Made by a program: the position numbers and the translations under genes. This document shows positions 1 through 8,589 of a stretch of 64,000 nucleotides of DNA, piece by piece. The notes below the pieces were generated by a model, which saw only the letters and a list, made by a program, of their open reading frames with translations, was not told where the DNA came from and made no database searches. The stretch comes from an uncultured Alistipes sp. (GTDB lineage: Bacteria; Bacteroidota; Bacteroidia; Bacteroidales; Rikenellaceae). Numbering within the stretch: position 1 is the stretch's first letter; the number at the start of each line of letters is the position of its first letter. The stretch lies in contig UQYM01000001.1 in the NCBI GenBank assembly GCA_900545315.1, positions 84,551 to 148,550 on the forward strand. Direction: 5' to 3'.

Positions 1-72
1 ATGGGCACGGTCAATAATATCGGTAAATAACCGCTCTTTTCCGGAATACATGCAAGCGGCATGACTCGCCAT
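1..72 (-). CDS. Possible partial protein at left edge, unknown
   Basis: An open minus-strand frame runs from an ATG at 70-72 off the left edge of the window (24 codons visible; the frame is open back to about 168). The codons look like those of neighbouring genes (GAT ATT ATT GAC CGT GCC), and the position would make it divergent from the nuclease gene at 195. I do not recognise the product and only the first residues are present. It could equally be a chance open frame, so this is a tentative call. Confidence 0.3.
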   Translation of the reverse strand, partial: MASHAACMYSGKERLFTDIIDRAH

Positions 73-113
73 CAAGGTCCGGAGGTTTGATATTGACCGT
101 TTCTCATGATAAC

Positions 114-121
114 GGGGGGGG
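114..121. repeat. Run of eight G residues
   Basis: Eight consecutive G bases lie 73 bases upstream of the nuclease start at 195, in the spacer between it and the possible divergent frame. Homopolymer G tracts can change length by slippage. No -7 element of the TAnnTTTG type is visible next to it. Confidence 0.6.
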
Positions 122-194
122 AGGCTAATGAGGGTTAATCTGTTGTGGGCAGGTAGCCGATTCTGATTTTATTCGATTCTATTGAGGTAAACGC

Positions 195-3053
195 ATGCGT
201 AGCTTTATCGACGAGGTGGTCGCCTCTTTGTACGAGCGTTATGGCGATGATATTTCATCGCTAACCTTGTTGTTCCCCAGTCGGCGTGCACAACTCTTCT
301 TTACCGATTCCCTCTCCAAAATTACTCTGAGACCAGTCTGGCAACCTAAATTTGCTGCGATCAATGATCTGATGCAACAAATTGCGGAAATTCGTTGTGG
401 TGACCGAATCAAATTGGTGACCGAATTGTACAAGGTGTACAGTCGGTATCACCATGAAACCTTTGATCAATTCTATTTTTGGGGGGATATGCTGCTGTCG
501 GATTTTGATCAGATCGACAAATATCTGATCAATGCCGATATGCTTTTTACCAACATCAGCGATCTGCGGGAGTTGGAGAATTATCGCGACTATTTGACCC
601 CTGAACAGATTGCGGTCATTGCCCGTTTTTGGCAGAGCTTCGGTAAGGAGAGCGAATTTTCCCAAGAGAAGGAGCAGTTTATGTCCATCTGGCGAACGCT
701 CCGAACAATTTATCACGAGTATCGACAGACGCTTTCCGACCAGGGACTTGCCTATGAGGGAATGGTGCACCGTTTGGCTGCCGAGCGAATTATTGCCGAT
801 GAGTTGCCAGCACAATTCCCTGCTCCGGACAGTCGATATGTCATCATCGGATTCAATGCCTTGTCAGCTTGCGAAAAACAGCTCTTTAGCTGGTTGAAGA
901 ATAGTGGTCGGGCCGAATTTTGGTGGGATTGGGATAAATATTATGTCGACAATCCCAATCACGAAGCGGGTCTGTTCCTTCGGTCCGATATTCGGGAGTA
1001 TCCGGCAGAGTATGATGCTGGTGAACATTGCCATTTTGCCGAACCGAAAGAGATTGTCGCTGTCTCCTCTCCATCGGATAGCTTGCAGTGTAAATATGTC
1101 CATGAGTTCTTGACAGAACTTCAACGAAAGAAAATTCCTCTCGACAAACGGACGGCCATTGTCTTGACTGACGAATCGTTGCTGCTTCCGGTTCTGTATT
1201 CGTTGCCAGAGTCAGAGCAGCTCAAATTCAACGTCACGATGGGTTATCCGTTGCGTCAGACAACAGCCTATTCGTTTGTGGAGCGGCTGTTGGAGTTGCA
1301 GCGACGGAAACGAATCCGCAAACGGGATGGCATGCTGCAATTCTATCATAGCGATGTGGAGGGCATCCTGACGCATCCATACGTGTTGGAGCAGGTATCA
1401 GTTGAAGCGGGTGCGGTCGTAGCAGAGATTCAGAAGCGCCAATACGTCTATGTCGATGCGGAGTTGTTAAAGCAGATTCCCGGTGTAACGCAACAGATCT
1501 TTACTGCTGTAGATGAGTGGCAGCAGTTGTCTGCCTATTTGCAACGAATTCTCTCCGAGATCGGTGGCCGAGCAGATGCTCCGGATGGGGCTTTACGCCG
1601 GGAGATGTTCTCGACTATTATCGATACGTTGTGCCAGATTACAACCTCTTTGCAGGATAGTGGGGTGGAGGTGACCATTCCCATATTTGCATCGTTGTTG
1701 CGGAAAATTTTGCAAGGTATCCGCATCCCGTATAGCGGAGAGCCTCTTGACGGTATCCAGATCATGGGTATCTTGGAGACACGTAATCTTGATTTCGATC
1801 ATGTGTTAATCCTCTCAGCAAATGATGATACTTTCCCTGGCAATCTGGCCACCAATGCGTCTTTTATTCCGCATAATCTGCGTTTGGCGTACGGCCTTCC
1901 GACGCCGATGCACCATGAAGGGGTGTATGCCTACTATTTTTATCGCTTGTTGCAACGCGCCTCGATCGTCCATATTGCCTACTGTTCGTTGAGCGATGAC
2001 CGTCACACCGGCGAGCCAAGCCGATATATTTACCAGTTGGATTATGAGTCACAACATGAGGTTAGGCGAAAAACAATCTCTTTGAATGTAAACCTGGCGG
2101 CGAATCAACCGATCGAGATTCCGAAAACAAGTGCCGTGGCTGATCAGCTGCGTGCTTTTTTGGATGGAGGGGAACGAACCTTTTCGCCCACGTCGTTTTA
2201 TACCTATTTGGATTGTCCGCTCAAGTTCTGTTTGCGCAGTTTGGAACATCTCTCTCCTGAGCAGGAGGTTGCCGAAGAGATTGATCTACCGATGTTCGGT
2301 ACCATTTTGCATAAAGCGATCGAATTGTTGTATACACCGTTGAAAGGTGTTGCCGATCCGATTCCCTATATTCGCAAATTGATCGGATCACCACAAGTTA
2401 CGGAGGCGGTAACTCAGGCGATTAACAGTGAATACCTGCACGATCCATCACAGCGTGCCGAGGAGTACGATGGAAATGTGCTGTTGGTGCATGGTATAGT
2501 GGTCTATTATATCAATCACTGTATTTTAACCTATGATATTGAGCATCCCGGTTATGTGATTGATGAGCTGGAGAGGAGGGTTTCAGCCCCAGTTTCGTTT
2601 ACGCTTGACGGAGAGTCTCATACCGTCGTATTTAAGGGCACGTCAGATCGTTTGGATCGATTGGCTGACGGTCAAGTGCGAGTTGTAGATTATAAAACAG
2701 GCTCTCCGAAGCAAAACTTTGCAAGCATTGAGGCTCTTTTTGATGAAGATGTTACGCTGCGGAATGCCCCGGTGTTACAGACCATGCTTTATGCATTGAT
2801 GGTACACCACACGACTGGGAATGACGTGCAACCGACCTTGTATGTGGTACGCAAGATGAATCAGGCGGACTATTCTCCTCTATTGGAGCATAAAGGGGCT
2901 GCGGTGCAATCCTTTTTACCGTATAAGGAGGATTTGCTGGCGTGTTTGCAAAAGACGTTGGCTGAATTATTTGATTTCTCCGTTCCTTTCAGGCAGTGTG
3001 CAGACCCTGCTGTTTGCAAATACTGCGATTTCAAAGAGCTTTGCCGAAGATAA
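195..3053 (+). CDS. AddB-like PD-(D/E)XK nuclease / inactive helicase
   Basis: A 952-residue protein of the AddB/RecB-nuclease family, expected to act with an AddA-type helicase in processing double-strand DNA ends for recombination. The N-terminus (FPSRRAQLFF, about residue 27) sits where a helicase Walker A would be but lacks GKT, as in AddB-type inactive helicase halves. The C-terminal nuclease domain shows the DYKTG motif at D832-G836. Cysteines C674 and C941, C944, C950 match the four-cysteine iron-sulfur arrangement of AddB (one distant Cys, then C-x2-C-x5-C at the very end). The partner AddA gene is not in the window. The start ATG at 195 precedes a plausible folded N-terminus; no alternative start is preferred. 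Confidence 0.85.
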   Translation: MRSFIDEVVASLYERYGDDISSLTLLFPSRRAQLFFTDSLSKITLRPVWQPKFAAINDLMQQIAEIRCGDRIKLVTELYKVYSRYHHETFDQFYFWGDMLLSDFDQIDKYLINADMLFTNISDLRELENYRDYLTPEQIAVIARFWQSFGKESEFSQEKEQFMSIWRTLRTIYHEYRQTLSDQGLAYEGMVHRLAAERIIADELPAQFPAPDSRYVIIGFNALSACEKQLFSWLKNSGRAEFWWDWDKYYVDNPNHEAGLFLRSDIREYPAEYDAGEHCHFAEPKEIVAVSSPSDSLQCKYVHEFLTELQRKKIPLDKRTAIVLTDESLLLPVLYSLPESEQLKFNVTMGYPLRQTTAYSFVERLLELQRRKRIRKRDGMLQFYHSDVEGILTHPYVLEQVSVEAGAVVAEIQKRQYVYVDAELLKQIPGVTQQIFTAVDEWQQLSAYLQRILSEIGGRADAPDGALRREMFSTIIDTLCQITTSLQDSGVEVTIPIFASLLRKILQGIRIPYSGEPLDGIQIMGILETRNLDFDHVLILSANDDTFPGNLATNASFIPHNLRLAYGLPTPMHHEGVYAYYFYRLLQRASIVHIAYCSLSDDRHTGEPSRYIYQLDYESQHEVRRKTISLNVNLAANQPIEIPKTSAVADQLRAFLDGGERTFSPTSFYTYLDCPLKFCLRSLEHLSPEQEVAEEIDLPMFGTILHKAIELLYTPLKGVADPIPYIRKLIGSPQVTEAVTQAINSEYLHDPSQRAEEYDGNVLLVHGIVVYYINHCILTYDIEHPGYVIDELERRVSAPVSFTLDGESHTVVFKGTSDRLDRLADGQVRVVDYKTGSPKQNFASIEALFDEDVTLRNAPVLQTMLYALMVHHTTGNDVQPTLYVVRKMNQADYSPLLEHKGAAVQSFLPYKEDLLACLQKTLAELFDFSVPFRQCADPAVCKYCDFKELCRR

Positions 3054-3301
3054 AGTATTTATAGCATTCCCCCAGATTACATGTGTATTTTACTTTTTAG
3101 CTGCATCTGTTTGCTGTGCTAACAAGGGAAGTTTCAGGTTCGTGAATTTAATGAATCACATTTCCGTTTAAATTGGTTGTCATTTGGCGGTTATGCGATG
3201 GGATGCATAGGTATGGCGGACATGTGCATGTGAAGGGAGGTGTTTTTAGAGTTTAACTTTATTACTCTGAATCACACAATGACAATAAAAAATAGCTAAA
3301 A

Positions 3302-3946
3302 ATGTGTACAAAATGGAATCTTCAGGTTGCCGTGAAGGAATTGGAAGAGCTGTTTGCAGATAAGGAGAAATTGGTTTTAGCTCGTCAAACTGCGCAGGAT
3401 TTTGTCAAAAAGCATTCTGTGGACGAAAGTTGGGATTTGGCAATGGCAGTATGGCAATCAGCTGCTTTTCAAGTACAGGAGGTAGCTGTTTTCATATGTG
3501 GTTATATTGCTGTTAAACATCCTTTAGCGTTATCTTTTTTACGGGACACTGTAACCGGTCACCCAGATTGGCGTATTCAGGAGGTGTTAGCGATGGCTTT
3601 TGACAACTTTTGCAAAGCAAAAGGTTATTCGGAAGCGCTGCCGGTTATAGATGAGTGGATGCATAGCACGAATGATAAACAGCGCAGGGCGGTAACTGAA
3701 GGGCTTCGGATATGGACAAGTCGTCCCTATTTTAAAGATAATCCGCAAATTGCTGTGGACTTGTTGTCAGCGTTAAAACTCGATGAAAGTGAATATGTTC
3801 GCAAGTCGGTAGGGAATGCGCTGCGCGATATCAGTAAAAAACATCCTGAATTGATTCGTCAAGAGGTGTCGAATTGGAATCTGACTGATCGGAAAATCAG
3901 ACAAGTATATCGATTGGCGACAAAATTTATAAATCGGACTCAATAG
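3302..3946 (+). CDS. AlkD-like DNA alkylation repair HEAT protein
   Basis: A 214-residue, largely helical protein of the DNA alkylation repair (AlkD/AlkC-like HEAT repeat) family, whose characterised members are glycosylases that remove bulky or cationic alkylated bases. Family-like blocks visible are DWRIQEVLAMAFD (residues 89-101), RRAVTEGLRIWTSRPYF (128-144) and EYVRKSVGNALRD (164-176), the usual order of repeats. It stands alone on the plus strand, 248 bases after the nuclease gene, and its local base composition is somewhat richer in A and T than the flanks. Glycosylase activity is inferred from family only; several members have no proven substrate. Confidence 0.8.
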   Translation: MCTKWNLQVAVKELEELFADKEKLVLARQTAQDFVKKHSVDESWDLAMAVWQSAAFQVQEVAVFICGYIAVKHPLALSFLRDTVTGHPDWRIQEVLAMAFDNFCKAKGYSEALPVIDEWMHSTNDKQRRAVTEGLRIWTSRPYFKDNPQIAVDLLSALKLDESEYVRKSVGNALRDISKKHPELIRQEVSNWNLTDRKIRQVYRLATKFINRTQ

Positions 3947-4166
3947 TCCTATATTCCTGAAGTCTATGCTTTGAATCAATGTCAATGTCGTAGATTACGA
4001 AAAGTAGCAATCGTTATTCGAAAATGGCTGGAACCAGATGGCGGTGAATGGCGCAAAATGATATTGAGTGGCAACAAATGGACAGGATAATCCGTGAAAA
4101 TCAACGATTAGGAGTAAAGGGTGTACTTTGTATTGTTGCATAGAAGGGAAACGAATAACATAAGAA

Positions 4167-4198
4167 AAGGCGGAGACTGCAAACACAGCCTCCGCCTT
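4167..4198 (-). terminator. Rho-independent terminator of glutamine synthetase
   Basis: Stem AAGGCGGAG (4167-4175) pairs with CTCCGCCTT (4190-4198), extended by a CTG/CAG after one mismatch. Read on the minus strand it is followed by TTTTCTTATGTT. It lies 26 bases after the stop of the gene at 4224-6410. Confidence 0.85.
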
Positions 4199-4223
4199 CT
4201 GTTTGTCGGCAGTATGTACGCTG

Positions 4224-6410
4224 TTAATTGATTGTCATCATTTCGCGATATTTCGGAAGCGGCCACAGCTCGTCATCAACAATTAGCTCCAATTTGTCAA
4301 TGGCCTGACGAATGACCATCATGATCGGCCGCACCTCATTCCAGTAACCATTGGCCCGCTCTTCAATATCTTCGGTATTGTTGTATTTTTTACGGGCGTT
4401 GATCATCTGGCGATTGTGCTCCCGAATCGATTTGACATACTTGGCAATTTTGGAAATGGTCAGGATCTCCTCCGAAGCCAACTCCTGATACTCCTCGGGC
4501 ATAATGTCTTTCAGCCCCTGTACGTTCTGAATCAAAATGTTTTGATATTTGATCGCAGTCGGTACGATGTGGTTGGCTGCCATATCGGCCAGTACCCGTG
4601 ATTCGATCTGAATCTTTTTGATCAGGATTTCCAAGTTAATCTCATAGCGGGCATGGATCTCCGATTCGCTGTACACACCATGTTTGAGCAAAAGTTTCTT
4701 GTATTCGGGACGGTTAAACAGTTTAAAGGCCTCCGGAATGCTACTGATTCCTTCCAACCCACGTCGTGCCGCTTCATCAAGCCACTCCTGACTGTAACCG
4801 TTCCCTTCGAAACGGATCTTTTTCGAAGCGATAATGTATTTGCGAATCACTTGCAAAATCGCTTCATCCTTTTTGATCCCTTTATCGATCAGTTTATCCA
4901 CCTCCTTTTTGAACTGGATCAACTCCTCGGCCATGGCCGTATTGATTACGGTCAAAGGAGCTGCGCAGGTGTACGACGAACCGGTGGCCCGGAACTCAAA
5001 TCGGTTACCGGTAAAGGCAAACGGCGAGGTGCGGTTGCGGTCGGTATTGTCCAACAGAATGTCGGGAATCTTACCGATGTCGAGTTTGATATCGGTCTTT
5101 TCATCGGGAGTCATCTTTTTGTCACTCACACGCTCTTCCAGCGAATCAAGCATTGCAGAGAGGGTCGATCCGGTAAATACCGACATCACGGCCGGTGGCG
5201 CTTCGTGAGCTCCCAAACGGTGTGAATTCGACTGTGTAGCGATCGAAGCCATGAACAGTGAACCATAGTCGTTGGCTGCTTTGATGGCGCAGACAAAGAA
5301 GGTGAGGAACTGGATGTTGTTTTTGGGCGTTTTGCCCGGCGCCAACAGATTGACTCCGGTGTCGGTCATCATCGACCAGTTGCAGTGTTTTCCTGAACCA
5401 TTAACCCCTGCAAACGGTTTTTCATGGAACAGGACGCGCAATTTATGTTTGAGAGCAATCTTACGCATGACGGTCATCAACAGCGTGTTGTGATCGACAG
5501 CGATGTTGGCCTCTTCGAACATCGGTGCACATTCGAACTGATTGGGAGCTACCTCATTGTGGCGAGTTTTGATGGGAATCCCCAAACGATATGCCTGCTC
5601 TTCGAACTCCTTCATGAATTCCAGTACACGGCCTGGAATTGCACCGAAATAGTGATCATCGAGTTGTTGATCTTTGGCGGCAATGTGTCCCATCAGCGTA
5701 CGACCGGTCTGCATCAGATCGGGGCGAGCTAGGAACAGTGCTTCGTCAACCAGGAAATATTCCTGTTCCCAACCTAAGGTTACGTTGACCTTTTTGACAT
5801 CCTTGTCGAAATATTGGCAAACATCTTCGGCAGCTTTTCCTACGGTTTGCAGGGATTTGAGCAGGGGCGTTTTGAAGTCGAGTGCTTCACCGGTGTAGGC
5901 GATAAAGATACTGGGAATGCAGAGCGTCTTATCCAGAATGAAGGCTGGCGAAGAGGGATCCCATGCGGAGTAACCTCGAGCTTCGAACGTATTACGCAAT
6001 CCACCGTTGGGGAAGCTGGAGGCATCTGGCTCCTGTTGAACGAGCAGCTCGCCTTTGAAGGTTTCGAATGAACCGCCCCCTTGCATCGGTTCAAAAAAGG
6101 CGTCGTGTTTTTCTGCAGTTGAATCGTTCAGTGGTTGGAACCAGTGTGAATAGTGAGTAGCACCGCGTTCCAGCGCCCAGTTCATCATGCCTTGAGCGAT
6201 CTGATTGGCGAATTTGCGGTCGATACGACGCCCTTCGTCAATGGCATTGCACAGACTTTCGTAGGCATCTTTGGCAATGTATTGACGCATCGTTTCTCGG
6301 TCGAACACATCTGCACCAAAGTAGCTGGATATTTTTTTGTCGGATAGTTTGGTCTCGATCAATTCCCGTCGGGAAATTTCATCCAATGCATTGAATCGTA
6401 AAATTGCCAT
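4224..6410 (-). CDS. glnN: Glutamine synthetase type III
   Basis: A 728-residue glutamine synthetase of type III (GSIII), which makes glutamine from glutamate, ammonia and ATP in the cytoplasm as a large homo-oligomer. The length of about 730 residues and absence of the short GSI layout identify the class, common in Bacteroidota. Visible motifs include NNGGLRNTFEARGYSAWDP in the N-terminal domain, the metal-binding GWEQEYFLVD, the ATP-site GSGKHCNWS and the RNRTSPFAFTGNRFEFR block. It is a single-gene transcription unit, with a TAnnTTTG element 29 bases upstream and a terminator just downstream. No ammonium transporter or PII gene is near. Confidence 0.96.
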   Translation of the reverse strand: MAILRFNALDEISRRELIETKLSDKKISSYFGADVFDRETMRQYIAKDAYESLCNAIDEGRRIDRKFANQIAQGMMNWALERGATHYSHWFQPLNDSTAEKHDAFFEPMQGGGSFETFKGELLVQQEPDASSFPNGGLRNTFEARGYSAWDPSSPAFILDKTLCIPSIFIAYTGEALDFKTPLLKSLQTVGKAAEDVCQYFDKDVKKVNVTLGWEQEYFLVDEALFLARPDLMQTGRTLMGHIAAKDQQLDDHYFGAIPGRVLEFMKEFEEQAYRLGIPIKTRHNEVAPNQFECAPMFEEANIAVDHNTLLMTVMRKIALKHKLRVLFHEKPFAGVNGSGKHCNWSMMTDTGVNLLAPGKTPKNNIQFLTFFVCAIKAANDYGSLFMASIATQSNSHRLGAHEAPPAVMSVFTGSTLSAMLDSLEERVSDKKMTPDEKTDIKLDIGKIPDILLDNTDRNRTSPFAFTGNRFEFRATGSSYTCAAPLTVINTAMAEELIQFKKEVDKLIDKGIKKDEAILQVIRKYIIASKKIRFEGNGYSQEWLDEAARRGLEGISSIPEAFKLFNRPEYKKLLLKHGVYSESEIHARYEINLEILIKKIQIESRVLADMAANHIVPTAIKYQNILIQNVQGLKDIMPEEYQELASEEILTISKIAKYVKSIREHNRQMINARKKYNNTEDIEERANGYWNEVRPIMMVIRQAIDKLELIVDDELWPLPKYREMMTIN

Positions 6411-6438
6411 AAATTATTTTGTAGTAGGGTTATTGAAG

Positions 6439-6446
6439 CAAATGTA
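6439..6446 (-). promoter_or_regulatory. -7 element (TACATTTG) for glutamine synthetase
   Basis: The minus-strand sequence TACATTTG matches the Bacteroidota -7 consensus TAnnTTTG and lies 29 bases before the ATG at 6410. No exact TTG -33 element is seen, and the region where it would fall overlaps the U-tract of the terminator at 6472-6496. Confidence 0.55.
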
Positions 6447-6471
6447 GAGAAAAATAGTATGAAAAAAACAT

Positions 6472-6496
6472 TTGCCCCTATGAAAATCAGGGGCAA
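6472..6496 (-). terminator. Terminator of the M23 peptidase pair
   Basis: TTGCCCCT (6472-6479) pairs perfectly with AGGGGCAA (6489-6496). On the minus strand the stem is followed by a run of seven T (complement of 6462-6468). It insulates the M23 genes from the glutamine synthetase gene read in the same direction. Confidence 0.85.
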
Positions 6497-6525
6497 TATC
6501 TAAATTCATTTCAAAGTGAACAAAA

Positions 6526-7500
6526 TTAGTCGAACGATTGCATTCCGCTCATAGCGATACGGATAATCTTCCGGTAGTCTTTATAATCCAGCTCCATGAA
6601 GAAGTAGTGAACCGGATCGACCCGCATGCCATTATGGATAATTTCGTAATGGAGGTGGGGCGCCAGTGACAGACCTGTATTCCCCGATTGGGCAATGATG
6701 TCGCCACGACGAACTTTTTGTCCGGCTCGTACATATATTTTACCCAAATGGCTGTAAGAGGTTTGATAACCGTTGCCGTGATTAATGATTACCGTGTTAC
6801 CCGACGAGGCCCGTTGGGTGATGACCCGACTTACCTGTCCGTCTGCCGTCGCAAAGACGCGGGATCCTTCGCTGACCGTGTAATCGACACCTTGGTGTGC
6901 CGTCAATGTTTTGTAAAACGGGTGGATACGCATACCGTATGAAGCGGTCAGCAGGGTTAAATCCTTATTGATGACCGGTTGGATGGCCGGAATGTTGTTC
7001 AGTTTTCCCTTTAATGAATCGACATGTTGTTCCATCTCGGCCACCAAGTAGAGTTGTTTGCTGGTGCTTTTTTCCAGTGCATTGAGTTTGGAGAAGAAGA
7101 GATCTCCCAATTCCCGATTGGTCATGGTCAGCAGTGCGTCGTGTTCGGCCAGCTCTTTCTCTTCGTTATCGTTGTCAAAGCTATATGGATCCGCCTCAAA
7201 CAAGGTGCGGAAGACGTGTCGATCTCGTTCAACCACATTGTCCAAAATCTTCTGTATCGTGTCGTAACGATCGCTCAACTCTTTGTATTCGCTTTTTAAT
7301 AGCCGGGTCGAGGATTTCATCTTGTATTCGACAGGAGTGTCGAAAAAGAATGAGAAAGCAAAATAATAGAGTATAGCCATACCGATCCATGCGAAAATAT
7401 GGATCACAGCTCGCCAAAATTTCTTTCGGAAAGTGAGCGTCTGCTCATGCCAGTGTGGCACGAGCTCTTTGAAGCGGATGGGTTGTTTGGGCTGTTCCAT
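6526..7500 (-). CDS. M23 family metallopeptidase, membrane anchored
   Basis: A 324-residue type II membrane protein: a cytoplasmic N-terminus, one hydrophobic segment at about residues 31-53, a helical, probably coiled-coil region (60-170) and a C-terminal M23 peptidase domain. The zinc and catalytic residues are present: H202xxxD206 and HLH at 282-284, with the GDIIAQSGNTG loop before them. Active M23 enzymes cleave peptide cross-links of peptidoglycan. It is preceded by five bases by a second gene of the same architecture and so is probably co-transcribed with it. The coiled-coil plus M23 layout resembles envelope-growth endopeptidases; the exact bond cleaved is not known from sequence. Confidence 0.93.
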   Translation of the reverse strand: MEQPKQPIRFKELVPHWHEQTLTFRKKFWRAVIHIFAWIGMAILYYFAFSFFFDTPVEYKMKSSTRLLKSEYKELSDRYDTIQKILDNVVERDRHVFRTLFEADPYSFDNDNEEKELAEHDALLTMTNRELGDLFFSKLNALEKSTSKQLYLVAEMEQHVDSLKGKLNNIPAIQPVINKDLTLLTASYGMRIHPFYKTLTAHQGVDYTVSEGSRVFATADGQVSRVITQRASSGNTVIINHGNGYQTSYSHLGKIYVRAGQKVRRGDIIAQSGNTGLSLAPHLHYEIIHNGMRVDPVHYFFMELDYKDYRKIIRIAMSGMQSFD

Positions 7501-7505
7501 GGTCT

Positions 7506-8474
7506 CTATTCCGTTTCGTAGGTGGTGGCTTGTGCCGATTCGACAATCTTGTTGAACTCCTCTTCACTCATATCACGACTGAAGTAATTGAGCGGATCCA
7601 CCGGCAATCCGCGATAGATCACTTCGTAGTGCAGGTGTGGTCCGGTAGAACGGCCCGTGCTGCCCACCTCGCCAATCAACTCACCCCGGCGAACGTATTG
7701 TCCCGGACCAACCAGAATCTTGCTCAGATGGGCGTATCGGGTTTTGTATCCGAAACCGTGGTTGATCAGTATCTGTTTGCCGTAGCCGCTGACTCCCTCT
7801 TTATCGAATGCAATAAAGCCATTGCCGGTGGCGTACACCGGATCGCCGATATGACCTCCGAGATCGATCCCTTTGTGACCGGCAATCCGGCCGGTAATTG
7901 GATGACGACGTGTACCGAATGCGCCGATATGCCCGCGAAGATTCCGTTTGTTGATCGGCCAGATGGCCGGAATGGATTCGGCCATCAGCTCTTTGTTTTT
8001 ACTCAGCTCCTCCAATTCGTCCAGAGATTTGGACTCTAAATAGAGCAAACGGGTCATGGCATCGAGCTCTTTCCATGTGGAGAGCATCAGCGGCGTGTAA
8101 AGATCGTTTTGCAGATGGCTGTATTTACTGTCCGGATAGGGGGTGAAAACGCCCTGAATATTGGTTGTGTCACTACCGAAGAGCGGTCGGTAAACGCTGT
8201 TGTCGCGGTGACGAATCTCTTCGAGACGAGCCGTTGCGGCCTGAAGTTTGTCATCGAGAATATTGTATTTGATCAGCAGTTCGTTGTTGTCACGGCTGAT
8301 CCGATACATTTTGGGCGTATAGAAAAAGAAGGAGAAAAGCAGATTAACAATCGAGGCCAAAATAAAACCGATCAGGATCTTGCGCAACAGACGGTAGAAT
8401 TTGATCCGGAACGGTATGGTCATCACCTCGTAAGTGAGGGTCTGAGGGTTGAATTTATATCGATTTTTGGCCAT
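7506..8474 (-). CDS. M23 family metallopeptidase, membrane anchored
   Basis: A 322-residue paralogue-like partner of the preceding gene: one transmembrane segment at about residues 33-51, a helical stalk (60-165), then an intact M23 domain with H200xxxD204 and HLH at 280-282. It should face the periplasm and hydrolyse peptidoglycan. I took the ATG at 8474; a TTG one codon earlier is also in frame. A good TTG-N20-TAATTTTG promoter lies 29 bases upstream, so this gene leads the two-gene unit. It is divergent from alaS across 115 bases. Confidence 0.93.
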   Translation of the reverse strand: MAKNRYKFNPQTLTYEVMTIPFRIKFYRLLRKILIGFILASIVNLLFSFFFYTPKMYRISRDNNELLIKYNILDDKLQAATARLEEIRHRDNSVYRPLFGSDTTNIQGVFTPYPDSKYSHLQNDLYTPLMLSTWKELDAMTRLLYLESKSLDELEELSKNKELMAESIPAIWPINKRNLRGHIGAFGTRRHPITGRIAGHKGIDLGGHIGDPVYATGNGFIAFDKEGVSGYGKQILINHGFGYKTRYAHLSKILVGPGQYVRRGELIGEVGSTGRSTGPHLHYEVIYRGLPVDPLNYFSRDMSEEEFNKIVESAQATTYETE

Positions 8475-8502
8475 CAAATCATTTTCTGTGCACTCTGCAC
8501 AA

Positions 8503-8533
8503 CAAAATTAGACGATTTTATGTAATTTTACAA
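8503..8533 (-). promoter_or_regulatory. Promoter of the M23 peptidase pair
   Basis: On the minus strand, a -33 TTG (complement of 8531-8533) is separated by 20 bases from a -7 TAATTTTG (complement of 8503-8510), a full match to the Bacteroidota TTTG / TAnnTTTG promoter pattern. It lies in the divergent spacer with alaS. Confidence 0.65.
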
Positions 8534-8589
8534 CCTCTTTTTGAACGCATAATATTAACGCTGCAAAACAGCCGGATAGTATATCTGTT

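Noticed and set aside
5424..5898. Plus-strand open frames inside the glutamine synthetase gene
   Set aside because: These and many similar frames opposite alaS, nqr, uvrA, rsh and dnaA are antisense shadows of well-supported genes.
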